DNA from: CAYNJG01 sp964397295
Lineage (GTDB): Bacteria > Planctomycetota > Planctomycetia > Pirellulales > Pirellulaceae
NCBI GenBank assembly: GCA_964397295.1
Contig: CAYNJG010000002.1
Span: forward strand, 1 to 64,000
Direction of reading: 5' to 3'
Length of the DNA: 64,000 nucleotides
Within the stretch, counting starts at the first letter, position 1; every line of letters starts with the position of its first letter. Of the stretch, positions 15,262 to 25,697 are shown in pieces. The notes under the pieces were generated by a model. The model did not search any database and was not told the DNA's origin. It saw only the letters and a program-made list of their open reading frames with translations. Made by a program: the position numbers and the translations under genes.

Positions 15262-18200
15262 ATGATTGCCCGATTTCATTACGATCACGACACGTTCCGG
15301 CAATTCCTCGACGACGAATTGTCTTCCGAGCAAGAGCAAGATGTACAAACGCACCTAGAAGATTGTGACGACTGCCAGAGTGCGCTCGAATCGGTTTCGC
15401 GAGGTCAGGTCGATTGGAGCGAAGTTCCGCAGCTGCTGCGTCGCGATCCGATCACTCCAGAACAGGACAACTGCCGAGCGCCGGCGGACTTTCTCACGAA
15501 GTCCGAGGAGCCAAACTCATTGGGCCGGTTCGGACGATTCGAGATCGTGGAGTATCTCGGAACGGGCGGCATGGGTGTAGTCCTGAAAGGCTACGATCCC
15601 GCCCTCAATCGTTACTCGGCCATCAAAGTTCTGGCTCCAGTCTTGGCGACCAGCGCTTCGGCTCGGAAACGTTTCGCCCGCGAGGCCAAGTCTGCCGCTG
15701 CGGTCGTTCACGAACACGTTGTGCCCATACAAACGGTTGACGAAGAAAACGGGTTGCCCTATTTCGTGATGCCCGTGATCGAAGGGAAATCCCTGCAGCA
15801 GCGAGTCGACGCTGACGGCCCGTTGGGAGTCGCAGAGACACTGCGAATCGGAATGCAGATCGCGTCCGGGTTGGCGGCAGCTCATGCACAAGGGCTAGTC
15901 CATCGCGACGTCAAACCAGCGAATGTGTTGCTGGAGAATGGCGTCGAACGAGTCCTGTTGACTGACTTTGGTCTGGCCAGGGCCGCCGATGACGCCAACA
16001 TGACGCAAAGCGGCGTGATTACTGGCACGCCACAATACATGTCCCCTGAACAGGCTCAAGGATTCGATGTTGATCATCAATCGGATCTATTTAGCCTTGG
16101 TAGCGTGCTGTACTTCATGTGCACGGGGCATTCGCCGTTTCGAGCGAAAACGACGTTCGGTGTTCTCAAGCGGATCATCAGTGACGAGCATCGACCCGTT
16201 CGGCATGCAAATACGGATGTGCCAGAATGGTTGCAAAATATCATCGATCGTTTGCTGGCCAAAGACAGAGGCGACCGCTTCACGTCAGCGGCCGAAATCT
16301 CCGAAACGCTGGCGAGTTGGCTGGCTCATCTGCAACAACCTGATGTTGTCGCAAAACCTCCGACGCCGGTCAGCAAAACGCAGCGGTCTGGCCGTGGGCG
16401 CGGTGGCGTTGTTCGCGCGGTGGCGGGCGCGTTTGGTGGCTTCCTCTTGCTACTCGCAGGACTCTTCGTTTCGATTGAGATGTCGAAGGGAACGCTCACG
16501 ATCGAGTGTGCGGATGACAACGTCCAAGTGCGAGTCATGAAAGGAGACCAAGTCGCCGAGAAAATGTTGATTCATCGTGGTGCTACTTCAACTCGAATTT
16601 CAGCCGGAAGCTACGTCGTTGAAGTGGATGGACCAACAGATCGTTTGGAAGTCAAGCAAGGCGAGTTTGTTTTGTCTCGAGGCGGCGCGGCGATTGCTAA
16701 GATTGTGGAGAAGGCGAAGGTTGTGGAGGAAGTGGATTCGAGTTTCGCTGAACAGAAGGACGGTAGCTTCTTGGATCGTGTGGCGGCCAAACAATCGAAG
16801 AACCAGCCGGCGGCCGACCCGACGGCGTACCCCGACACGGAAGAAACCGAAGACGAAACCGACCTCAAAATCGGATCTCCCGCTAATCAGGATCTGACGA
16901 TCCGAAACGAAACGCAAGGGCTGGCGCAACTACGGAACGTTTCGGAATTACCTGCGGCGATTACAGAAGCGGAATTACATGTGGCGATCGCTGAAACCGA
17001 ATATCTCGCTGCGAAGTCTGCGGCAGAAAACACTTTGTCGATTGAAGTAGCTGCGACCGAGTACAAAGCTGCGAAGGCAGAATATGAGGCCTCCCTTGCG
17101 GCGAATAAAGCGGCCTCTGGGACCGTGACTCGTTCTCAACTGCGACGACAACAAACGGAAGTCGACAAAGCAAAGCTGCGAACACGGCTGGCGGATGTCG
17201 ATCTAAAACGGGCCACATTGAGAGCAAAGGCAAAGTATCAAGCGTTGCAGCTCGCAAAGCATCAACTCGCCGCAATGAAAAAGGAGAAAGAAGCTCAAAC
17301 GGCTGAACCAGCTGAACTCGAAACGAACGAGATCAAACCAGCCAAACAAGCTGAACTCGAAACCACGTTCGAGTTCACCACAGCCGATTGGTGCGCCGTC
17401 TGCAAGTCGATGGAACCTACGATCGATCGCCTGATTGCGGCAGGGCATCCTATTAAAAAGGTCGATGTCACCAACGTGCCAGGTGGCGAAAACCAATTGA
17501 TTCCAAGTTTCACGAGGCTGATCAATGGACAGAAATGCACCCAGTGGACAGGCTCAATGACGAAGCAAGAAATAATTGATTTCGTAGGTACGAAGAGCAG
17601 CAAGCCTGTCTCGAAGAAAGAACTGCCGGCGGGGGCTCAGGAATCAGTAAGCCTCTATTTCTTCGAGTGCGAAGACGCCACCTGCGTAGATTGCAGCCAC
17701 GTCAACGACGTGGTAGAGGCGTTTGTTGACGAAGGTTTTCCTTTAACTCGAATCAAATACGGAGAACATACCAATCGCGGCGTCGGAGAAGCGATGGACG
17801 TGCAGTCTACGCCGATGTTGATTGCGGTTAAAAACGGTCGGCAAGTCGCGCGACGCGTTCCAGCGGATGAGCATGACGTCTATCAATTCGTGACGGCAGC
17901 ACTTCGCGGGAGCTTCGATACTAAAGACCAGGTTGCACGAACTAAAGCGAAGTCCACGGACGGGTCCTTGATCGATTACGATGGCATTTGGCCGCAAGTC
18001 ATGAAGGTCCGCGTCGTTACTCAAGACGGAAAACCCGTTGCGGGGGCGAAGGTGTTTCGCAATCACATTCACCTTTCCTACGGGCATTCAATTCCGACCA
18101 CCATCGAGAACGCCCATTTCACGACCGATTCCGAGGGCTTCGCGGAAGTCCATTTGAGTGGTCCACCCATCGATCTGCGGCTTTTCGCAAGCAAGGATGG

Positions 18201-18672
18201 GTACGTGCCGATGCACGCATGGTGGGCACTCGACTCGCACACCGATGGCAAGGCAGTCCCCAGGGAATTTGAGTTCAAAATGGCGAAGGGAACCACCATT
18301 GGCGGCCGAGTCACCGACGATCAGGGCCAGCCAATTGAAGGAGCATTGATCGACGTTCGGGACGAAGTTGTTGACATGAGTTCGCCGGAACGAAAAGTAC
18401 TCGGCAAGCGATACCGCCCGATCCGTCAGTACTTACTTTCATCTGGCGAAGATGCGGTAACCACGGACAAAGATGGAAGATGGATGCTTAACAACGTCCC
18501 CAGCGATGACCTTCTTTGGTCTGAGCTGGATCAAACGTTATCTGGCGAGATGCCGATCGTCCTACGAATTCGACACCCTGATATCGCCCCAAACGACTGG
18601 GGCGAACTACAGCGTAGTCAGAAGATCACTCTAGACTCGCTTCGTCAATCCGCGACAATCTTTGCGAAGTAG
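15262..18672 (+). CDS. Zinc-finger Ser/Thr kinase fused to thioredoxin-like and carboxypeptidase-regulatory-like domains
   Basis: 1,136 residues; AAAGGA lies 7 nt before the ATG. Domains in order: an anti-sigma-like zinc finger (H31, C35, C38 in HLEDCDDC); a PknB-like kinase at about 91-355, with GTGGMG at 100-105, K122, HRD at 214-216 (D216 catalytic), DFG at 235-237 and GTPQYMSPEQ; a transmembrane helix at about 383-404; a PEGA-like strand region to about 480; an Ala/Glu/Lys coiled coil at about 565-680; a thioredoxin-like domain with CAVC (C711, C714) and proline 748; a second one with CVDC (C808, C811) and STP near 850; and two Cna/carboxypeptidase-regulatory-like domains (VRVVTQDGKPVAGAKV; GGRVTDDQGQPIEGALI). 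The kinase faces the cytoplasm and the cysteine domains face outward. I infer that the exterior senses redox state or cell-envelope change and signals through the kinase to the sigma factor. Kinase plus ECF sigma is a known planctomycete pairing; the thioredoxin part is unusual. Confidence 0.92.
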   Translation: MIARFHYDHDTFRQFLDDELSSEQEQDVQTHLEDCDDCQSALESVSRGQVDWSEVPQLLRRDPITPEQDNCRAPADFLTKSEEPNSLGRFGRFEIVEYLGTGGMGVVLKGYDPALNRYSAIKVLAPVLATSASARKRFAREAKSAAAVVHEHVVPIQTVDEENGLPYFVMPVIEGKSLQQRVDADGPLGVAETLRIGMQIASGLAAAHAQGLVHRDVKPANVLLENGVERVLLTDFGLARAADDANMTQSGVITGTPQYMSPEQAQGFDVDHQSDLFSLGSVLYFMCTGHSPFRAKTTFGVLKRIISDEHRPVRHANTDVPEWLQNIIDRLLAKDRGDRFTSAAEISETLASWLAHLQQPDVVAKPPTPVSKTQRSGRGRGGVVRAVAGAFGGFLLLLAGLFVSIEMSKGTLTIECADDNVQVRVMKGDQVAEKMLIHRGATSTRISAGSYVVEVDGPTDRLEVKQGEFVLSRGGAAIAKIVEKAKVVEEVDSSFAEQKDGSFLDRVAAKQSKNQPAADPTAYPDTEETEDETDLKIGSPANQDLTIRNETQGLAQLRNVSELPAAITEAELHVAIAETEYLAAKSAAENTLSIEVAATEYKAAKAEYEASLAANKAASGTVTRSQLRRQQTEVDKAKLRTRLADVDLKRATLRAKAKYQALQLAKHQLAAMKKEKEAQTAEPAELETNEIKPAKQAELETTFEFTTADWCAVCKSMEPTIDRLIAAGHPIKKVDVTNVPGGENQLIPSFTRLINGQKCTQWTGSMTKQEIIDFVGTKSSKPVSKKELPAGAQESVSLYFFECEDATCVDCSHVNDVVEAFVDEGFPLTRIKYGEHTNRGVGEAMDVQSTPMLIAVKNGRQVARRVPADEHDVYQFVTAALRGSFDTKDQVARTKAKSTDGSLIDYDGIWPQVMKVRVVTQDGKPVAGAKVFRNHIHLSYGHSIPTTIENAHFTTDSEGFAEVHLSGPPIDLRLFASKDGYVPMHAWWALDSHTDGKAVPREFEFKMAKGTTIGGRVTDDQGQPIEGALIDVRDEVVDMSSPERKVLGKRYRPIRQYLLSSGEDAVTTDKDGRWMLNNVPSDDLLWSELDQTLSGEMPIVLRIRHPDIAPNDWGELQRSQKITLDSLRQSATIFAK

Positions 18673-18829
18673 TTATTACCTAGAGTATGCGTCGCTCAAG
18701 ACGATCTCTTCAACCAAATCTCGAAATCGATTGCCTTTGGATTTCACACGGCTCACGATTTGCTCGATCTCGCGTTTGTCGTGAAAGCCGAGTTCGCGGC
18801 CAGTTCCGTGATTCAAAAGTTTTCGCTCA

Positions 18830-19026
18830 GACACAGGACCTGAGCCCACTCGGCAACCTGACAAACCTCTGCAACTTGAACCTCGCCAACACGCAAATCA
18901 GCGATATCGCTTCCCTGAAAAAAAATCACCAACCTGGTTTTCATAGACATCAGCAATGCGCACTTCAGCAACGCCGAATACGAAACCCTCCAGGAAGCGA
19001 TTGATGGCTGCAAAATTGCGCGGTGA
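18830..19026 (+). pseudogene. LRR protein C-terminal fragment with frameshift
   Basis: The frame to about 18925 encodes LSPLGNLTNLCNLNLANTQI and SDIASLKK. After a run of eight A (about 18919-18926) a different frame continues as ITNLVFIDISNAHF and ends with ETLQEAIDGCKIAR and a TGA at 19024-19026. That ending matches the C-caps of the LRR paralogues. No start, membrane anchor or YDF motif precedes it (18,673-18,830 has no family signature). It is the decayed 3' end of another LRR gene. An assembly error in the A run would remove the frameshift but not the missing 5' part. Confidence 0.75.
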
Positions 19027-19131
19027 GATTTACTTCAACTCGCGTCAGCATGAACTCCGATGGCACGAACGCTCCGTCAGAAAGTCCGGTGGCCGATGAT
19101 TCCGAAGCAGTTTCAACGATGCTGTATTGCT

Positions 19132-20139
19132 CTACCAGAATCTTGCGTGTGGATACTCCACACTTGTTGTCATCAAAGCTACGTCAAGTTCCCTAGCTGC
19201 CGCCACACTAATGCTGTCATCTCGAATCCATGGCATTTTCAACACTTCGAGTTGACTTAGCTCCTTCAGATACACAATCCCGTCATCACTCATCCTGCAA
19301 GATTGAAGCGAAAGGTATTTCAGATTCGGCAACGCTGCGAGGGCGGAAAGACTGGGGCTGTCCCCAATCTTGGTTTGATCCAAACGGAGCCTTTCAAGCT
19401 TGGGATGGTTCGATAGGAATCGCAGTCCGGGACCGGCCACATTCGTTTGTCCGAGCAACAGCGACTCAAGATTCTTCAGCGGTTCCAGCACGATGAGACC
19501 CGCATCATCGATATCCGTCCAGGCGAAGTCTACCTTGCGTAAGCTCGTGGGCAGCGTCACTGCCTTAATCCCAACACTAGTGACACCAGAACCAGAGAGC
19601 GAAAGCTCTTCAAGACGCCGACATCCTTCAAGGTGCCTTAACCCTGCTCCTGTAATATTTGCGGACTGTATCTTGAGTTTTCGCAGGTTTTTGAGTTTGG
19701 CCAGAACGCGGAGGTCGGCGTCAACAAGCGTCGAACTGCACAATGACAGTTCTCTTAAGTCGGGAAATCCGGCCAGAAAACCAATATCGCCCATCCGCGT
19801 TTCGATGCTCACACGTTCGACGCGAACGAACAGGTTCTCGTCGACGTACTTCTGCAGCCAATCAGGAACGGGATGCCTAGCGGACTCGATGTAGCAGTCG
19901 TCCACATAATAGATGCTGGTCAGATATCCGCGAGAGGGTTTAATAGTCGTTCCCGCCGCGACGAACTGAAAATCGTAACTTACACCTCCACCCAGTTTAC
20001 GGACATGTTCCGCCGACATCGCCTGCACGCGTGCACGATTGACCTCTCGCCCAAGAAGTATTGCGAACAAGGTTGTGACCAACAGAAAGCCACGCAGACT
20101 AAAGCGAAGGAACTTACGATTCAGTCTTGGAATCGGCAT
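19132..20139 (-). CDS. Membrane-anchored leucine-rich-repeat protein (paralogue 4)
   Basis: 335 residues from the ATG at 20139; a longer frame to 20190 has no better signal. A basic leader (RFSLRGFLLVTTLFAILLG) gives one membrane helix. The family block follows: VRKLGGGVSYDFQF and VPDWLQKYVDENLFVRVERV. About eight LRRs come next (FPDLRELSLCSSTLVDADLR; LPNLKYLSLQSCRMSDDGIV). The C-terminus lacks the LPNC cap and ends in DVALMTTSVEYPHARFW. It is the closest match to the truncated 14013-14330 product in the leader and YDF region. Confidence 0.83.
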   Translation of the reverse strand: MPIPRLNRKFLRFSLRGFLLVTTLFAILLGREVNRARVQAMSAEHVRKLGGGVSYDFQFVAAGTTIKPSRGYLTSIYYVDDCYIESARHPVPDWLQKYVDENLFVRVERVSIETRMGDIGFLAGFPDLRELSLCSSTLVDADLRVLAKLKNLRKLKIQSANITGAGLRHLEGCRRLEELSLSGSGVTSVGIKAVTLPTSLRKVDFAWTDIDDAGLIVLEPLKNLESLLLGQTNVAGPGLRFLSNHPKLERLRLDQTKIGDSPSLSALAALPNLKYLSLQSCRMSDDGIVYLKELSQLEVLKMPWIRDDSISVAAARELDVALMTTSVEYPHARFW

Positions 20140-20379
20140 ACTTGACCCCGTCGCGGATTTGTGTCGGCTAACGAACGACAGGCTAGTCACTTTCTGAATG
20201 ACTTGGAAGACGAATGCCCGTTTGAATTCCTTGCTGCTGCCTACGAATCGACTGCAGAAACCGTCGCTTCAAGGCTGCTTCGGAGTGAAACTTCGAAGGG
20301 ATTTAGTAACTAGCGTCGGCCGATGAATCCGAGGCAGTTTAGCAATTAGCTGAATCTGCGAGGGTCATTCGGACCCATG

Positions 20380-20414
20380 CAGGCTTCGGCCGTTCCTTTT
20401 TCGCCCGAAGCCTG
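20380..20414. other. Inverted repeat in a gene-free gap
   Basis: A perfect 10-bp stem, CAGGCTTCGG (20380-20389) and CCGAAGCCTG (20405-20414), encloses a 15-nt loop with a T run. A smaller hairpin, GGGTC/GACCC, lies just before it at about 20362-20376. The gap 20,140-20,470 also holds degraded pieces (GGCCGATGAATCCGAGGCAG near 20310) that recur near 19090 and 22040. No gene is seen in it. Confidence 0.45.
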
Positions 20415-20470
20415 TCACACCGACTCTCGAAAGCCTGTCTTTGTCGGTATCTCGGTGAAACGCAAAATAC

Positions 20471-21031
20471 TTGAAGCCTATCGTTGTCCGCCCTAGTATA
20501 GATTCTTGGTTCGTGCTCAAACAAAAGGAAATCGCTTTCGCTGATTCGCAAAACGACGCTGTTCTACCTTCCTCCGAACCTCTCGAACAACGGATAGCAA
20601 GATTGCTTTGGATTTGGCTAAATGACCCATTGGTAATTTTGAATGATGGACGCGATGTGCAGCAACACATTGCCACGCTACTGGAACCGTTTCTGAGTGA
20701 TGCGTTTACGTACCACTCTGAAGGATCAAAGCAAGGATGGTGGTCCGATGGTGTCACGCTCCTCCAAATTGAAGCAATCGCCGACACGACATTCCGTCCG
20801 TTTGGCTACACTTGGTCTGCGGGTGGCTGGACGCCCTTTGAAATCGAATTCTATCTTGCTGCCAAAACTTCGTTGCGTTTTGACCGAACAATCGTTCGGT
20901 TTGGATGGTTGGACAAGAACGGAAACATTGCGGCGGCGTCAATTCATCCGCGACTGCGAAAACCTGGTTCGCAAATAAGCGAATCCCAATGGGCCATGGC
21001 AATTGAATTGACGCCACCCACTGGCACCTGA
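20471..21031 (+). CDS. Soluble protein of unknown function
   Basis: 186 residues. The frame opens after a TGA ending at 20458 and the only early start is a TTG at 20471. No signal peptide or membrane helix. The sequence is rich in tryptophan and aromatic residues (RLLWIWLNDPLVILNDG; PFGYTWSAGGWTPFEIEFYL; WLDKNGNIAAASIHPRLRK), suggesting a compact alpha/beta fold. I do not recognise the family. It converges on the DinB-like gene, with 24 bp between the stops. Confidence 0.6.
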   Translation: MKPIVVRPSIDSWFVLKQKEIAFADSQNDAVLPSSEPLEQRIARLLWIWLNDPLVILNDGRDVQQHIATLLEPFLSDAFTYHSEGSKQGWWSDGVTLLQIEAIADTTFRPFGYTWSAGGWTPFEIEFYLAAKTSLRFDRTIVRFGWLDKNGNIAAASIHPRLRKPGSQISESQWAMAIELTPPTGT

Positions 21032-21055
21032 AAATCTGACGCAGCCGAACAATGC

Positions 21056-21553
21056 CTACTCAGGCACAAAAGCAAAAGCATAGTCGTCGCCAACAAGGAT
21101 TCGCGTCATGTGGGCAATCTCTTGCACATGGCCCTGGAAATGTGTAATTGCGTGAATGATTGCAAGGATTCCGGTAACCTTCTTCCGACCCTGAACAACA
21201 CGGACCCGTGCCAGTTCCTCGGGAGTTGCCCCCACTATCACGTCACATGCCGCTGCAACGGTCCCATCGATTGCTGAGAGTAGTTCCTCCTTTGTGTGCG
21301 AGGTCCGGTCGTCGAACTCGCTCTGACGGACCCTTGAATCATCGACACCACCAACGCCCGAAATGACCCACTGCTGCACGTTACCACGCAAATGCAGAAG
21401 CAAATTCGCGATACTATTCATCGACTCTCTTGGACGCCATGAAATATTCTCATCCGTAAGCTGGTCGAGGCAGTGATGAATTCGTCGCAATGATTCATTC
21501 AACTCGACGCACATAGCCGTAGTGACGGCGTTCGCAAGTTGCAAGTCAGTCAT
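21056..21553 (-). CDS. DinB-like four-helix-bundle protein
   Basis: 165 residues, the usual length for the DinB/YfiT-like superfamily. The expected metal-binding triad is visible: H54 in NLLLHLRGN, then H138 and H142 in ITHFQGHVQEIAHM. Members are cytoplasmic four-helix proteins that bind a divalent metal; some are thiol-dependent transferases and many are stress-induced with unknown chemistry. The N-terminal ELNESLRRIHHCLDQLTDEN helix and the WRPRESMNSI turn are typical of the DUF1572-like branch. It stands alone. Confidence 0.85.
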   Translation of the reverse strand: MTDLQLANAVTTAMCVELNESLRRIHHCLDQLTDENISWRPRESMNSIANLLLHLRGNVQQWVISGVGGVDDSRVRQSEFDDRTSHTKEELLSAIDGTVAAACDVIVGATPEELARVRVVQGRKKVTGILAIIHAITHFQGHVQEIAHMTRILVGDDYAFAFVPE

Positions 21554-22101
21554 GTCTGTCTCTCGTCAGGTCGGTATAGAAGTAGATGACACACAAATCA
21601 AATAGGTCCAGGTTATACGCGTCGCCGCTCAGAGTTGGCGATTTGCAGTCGAATTTCACGTCGTCTAAACCCCGGAACTCGACATGGGAGTCGGAACCTT
21701 CTCAAATTAAGCAGGACGCTCATTTGGCGTCAAGGTTCACTCCCTCCCGCGTCTTGGCGTCTGCCTAAAACGTCGACTAAACGGCATTGCACGACGCTTC
21801 GGAGTGAAGCGTCGAAGCGGCTTCAACTCAAATCCCAGCCAGTCTGGTGGTACACACGAAAAGCCTTGACCGGGAAAGGAAAGTTCATCAAGACAATTCG
21901 CAGGAACAATGAATAGAAAACGAGCGATACGTTGGTGTGCGTTTCTATTCCGTTACTGCTCGAACCCTAGATTGCGTCGGTCAGTGACAATCAGATAGAC
22001 CGACGCACTTTTGGGTTTTGGCTTTGTGACATCGTCGAACGACGATTCCGATGCAGTTTTATCTCCTGGTAATTCTCGGTGATATCCTTCTAGAGCATCC
22101 C
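21554..22101. other. Gene-free stretch with a perfect hairpin
   Basis: No convincing gene; short frames here have no signature. A perfect 9-bp inverted repeat, CGACGCTTC (21792-21800) and GAAGCGTCG (21806-21814), has a 5-nt loop GGAGT. The same GCTTCGGAGTGAA string occurs near 20277. GACGATTCCGATGCAGTTT near 22040 echoes strings at about 19090 and 20313, so this gap holds scraps of small dispersed repeats. Confidence 0.5.
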
Positions 22102-22380
22102 TCAAGATTGTCGTCTGAGACGTCGCTGAAACAGTGCGGCTGAGAAGAAAATGAACGTTCCCCAAACCGCACCTACGAGCAACGAAAGAACTCCGAGTGG
22201 GATAGCCCATGACGGGAGCCATTGACCGGTCCAAGGCCAAGAGACGACTGTCAAAAGCCCTAGTAACATGAGAACAGTCACGCACGAGTGCAGAAGCCGG
22301 AACGTCTTCGAATATTGCCAAGCGGGCAATTGCCCAAACAACATATGCTCAACGACGCCTTGCTGTTTTTCTGGAGTCAT
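22102..22380 (-). CDS. Small two-helix membrane protein
   Basis: 92 residues; GGAG lies 8 nt before the ATG. An amphipathic N-terminus (MTPEKQQGVVEHMLFGQLPA) precedes two transmembrane helices (VTVLMLLGLLTVVSWPW and IPLGVLSLLVGAVWGTFIFF), then a short basic tail. It starts 49 bp after the ThuA-like gene on the same strand, so the two may be cotranscribed. No family is recognised. Confidence 0.7.
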   Translation of the reverse strand: MTPEKQQGVVEHMLFGQLPAWQYSKTFRLLHSCVTVLMLLGLLTVVSWPWTGQWLPSWAIPLGVLSLLVGAVWGTFIFFSAALFQRRLRRQS

Positions 22381-22429
22381 AAGTCATCTCCTTCACTGAT
22401 GCGAATCGACTTCGCCCACATGCACTGCA

Positions 22430-23488
22430 TTACTTCGTTTTCTTCTTCGCTCTCTTCTTCGTCGACGCGTCCTTGCTCCAGATCGGTGCGTCCCAACCTT
22501 CGATGTCACCTGGCTTCACACCTTTACGTTCGCCGCCGAAGCTAAAGGTAACTGGGTTGTAGGGGCCTACGAATGCAACGTCCATGTCTGACTTGATTTC
22601 CTTTTCCATGCCCATGCACCAGAATGTACCGTTGATAATGCAGCGACGAAAACCTTCGCTGACAATGTCCTCGGATGCACCCTGGGTCGAGCAGAAAACA
22701 CGTCCCTCTTTGCCGGACTTAGACTTATACGTGCGAACCCAAATCGCCGGCTGTGGCTCTTTCTCAGCAATGGCTTCATCCGTTGGTTTCATGCCTTCCA
22801 GTACTTGGTTGGTCGCAAGGACGACGGAATTGGGCATAGGCACAGCCGAATAGGCACCCGCCATGGCATGCATGTCTTTGCATCCGGTCATGACTGGATG
22901 ATCGGCCTGTGCGGGCACTACCTGGAGTCGCGTACTAAACTTATGGTTGCGGCCATAGTGCCCTGCACCCTTTTTTGGGTTCCAAGTTTCACCCAGAATC
23001 TGACGCCCAAAGCCGCCCTCAAAATCCTCGCTCTTGGCGTTGTAATTGTACTTGGCGTATTTGCCCTCGACACCATTGAACGCGTGCGTCGTAGTACGCA
23101 ATCCTAAGACCGGGCCGCCGCGTTCGAGGTAAGCTTCAAAGTGTGCCATCGATTCGTCACCTGGATTAACGAAGCGTAGGAACAGGAACATCATGTCCGC
23201 CGTGTCGAGTGCTTCCATGCCGGGAATGTTGGATGATCCAGCCTTGATATTCCCATCGTCATCCTGACCAAACAGGACAGTGCACTTGAATCCGTATTTT
23301 TTGGCAAGGATTCGCGCGATAGCCGGGCATGTTTCTTCGCCACGGTACTCGTGATCCGAAGCGATAAAGACAATGTGTTTACCCTCACCAGGACCGCTAT
23401 CACCTTCATAGACGACGCGGTCAGCAGCAAACGTTGGCATGGGTAAAACGGCGAGGACACAGAGCATCAGTGCGGTACGACTAGTCAT
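22430..23488 (-). CDS. Secreted ThuA-like protein
   Basis: 352 residues with an ATG start and a cleavable signal peptide (MTSRTALMLCVLAVLPMPTFAA). The mature protein has the class I glutamine-amidotransferase-like ThuA fold: IVFIASDHEYRGEETCPA near the start, LDTADMMFLFLRFVNPGDES, and LERGGPVLGLRTTTHAF where the nucleophile elbow lies in related folds. The position corresponding to the amidotransferase cysteine is not a cysteine (GLRTTTH). The C-terminus is lysine-rich (KKRAKKKTK). ThuA-like proteins are linked to sugar or glycan use; planctomycete versions are numerous and poorly characterised. It probably acts in the periplasm. Confidence 0.85.
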   Translation of the reverse strand: MTSRTALMLCVLAVLPMPTFAADRVVYEGDSGPGEGKHIVFIASDHEYRGEETCPAIARILAKKYGFKCTVLFGQDDDGNIKAGSSNIPGMEALDTADMMFLFLRFVNPGDESMAHFEAYLERGGPVLGLRTTTHAFNGVEGKYAKYNYNAKSEDFEGGFGRQILGETWNPKKGAGHYGRNHKFSTRLQVVPAQADHPVMTGCKDMHAMAGAYSAVPMPNSVVLATNQVLEGMKPTDEAIAEKEPQPAIWVRTYKSKSGKEGRVFCSTQGASEDIVSEGFRRCIINGTFWCMGMEKEIKSDMDVAFVGPYNPVTFSFGGERKGVKPGDIEGWDAPIWSKDASTKKRAKKKTK

Positions 23489-23741
23489 CAAAAGTCTCTT
23501 TCATTGAAGGGGCGATCATGAGGCTTAGTTTACATTGTCAGCGCGTTCTGTTGAAACTCGCCATGCTAAATTATGTTACTGATCCATGTTTCCATGGATC
23601 GCCGCAGCTATCGGCGCATCCTGGTGCAAAGAGCACGCTGGGGATTCGAATTGCGTTCATGCATTTGTAGGCTATGCTCACCACCGTTGTTGATCGCAGA
23701 ATACAAGGTTGCAAAACCGAACTCACCAAGGACCTGGTAAC

Positions 23742-24727
<986 letters not shown>

Positions 24728-24731
<4 letters not shown>

Positions 24732-25603
24732 AACTCTCTGGTACCGAACTTGCCGAACTCGCTGATCTTGCGATCGACGCTGCCACTGCAGCTGGTGAGA
24801 TGATCGCTCGCTCCCGACCTAAGCAGATCGAGCACAAGTCCAGCGGCCACAGCCTCGCATCGCAGGTGGTTACCGAAGTCGACCGGCGCAGCGAAGCCAT
24901 CATCCTTGAGACGCTCAACCCAACACTAGAGCGTTTCGAACTTGGCTTGCTCACCGAAGAACAACCCGACGACAGTGGCCGATTTAGTGCTGATTACTTC
25001 TGGTGCATCGACCCGATCGATGGCACGCTGCCTTTCATCGAGGGTACACCTGGGTACGCGGTGTCGATCGCACTGGTTCGCCGAGATGGCACTCCAACGA
25101 TTGGCGTTGTTTACGACCCGGTCGGTAAGACGGTGGTTCATGCAATCGCTGGGGCAGGTGGATTCCGAAACGGACAACCTTGGGATCAGCCGTCGTCCTC
25201 CAACGGGACGGTGCTCTCGCTTTTCACCGACAAGAGTTTTCTCTCCAGCGATGGGCGTGATCAGATCACCACTGCGTTGGAGGCGATTGCCCATGACATG
25301 GGGCTGACAGGTCTACACGTCGACGCGAGCGCCGGCGCGGTGATGAACGCGTGCAAGGTGCTCGCGAATCCACTCGCGTGCTATGTGAAGTTGCCGAAGC
25401 AAGACGGCGGTGGAAGCTTATGGGACTATGCGGCGACGGCGTGCATCTTTAGTGAAGTTGGTGCGGTTGCCACCGACATCTACGGCCAATGTTTCGAACT
25501 CAACCGGGCCGACTCCACGCTCATGGGTCACCGAGGGATACTCTTCGCCACCGACGAGACGCTCGCACAGCAAATACGGACTCTGTTTCGCGCAATTCAT
25601 TAG
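24728..25603 (+). CDS. Inositol-monophosphatase-family phosphatase
   Basis: 291 residues; its ATG overlaps the TGA of the kinase gene (ATGA), which implies translational coupling. Family motifs are complete: VVTEVD at 47-52, LTEEQ at about 75-79, DPIDGT at 95-100, and the C-terminal GGSLWDYAATACIFSEVGA metal-binding segment. Members hydrolyse inositol, histidinol or nucleotide 3'-phosphates with magnesium; sequence alone does not separate these. The AGGA... of the upstream coding end may serve its ribosome. The kinase pairing suggests a salvage or modification step on a small phosphorylated metabolite. Confidence 0.9.
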
Positions 25604-25697
25604 GTGTCACGCGAACTGACCTACATCCGACGCAACTCGACGCGGTATGAAACACCAAACGCAGGTCGGTCTGCAGCAGTTTTTTGCTGACGTGCAA

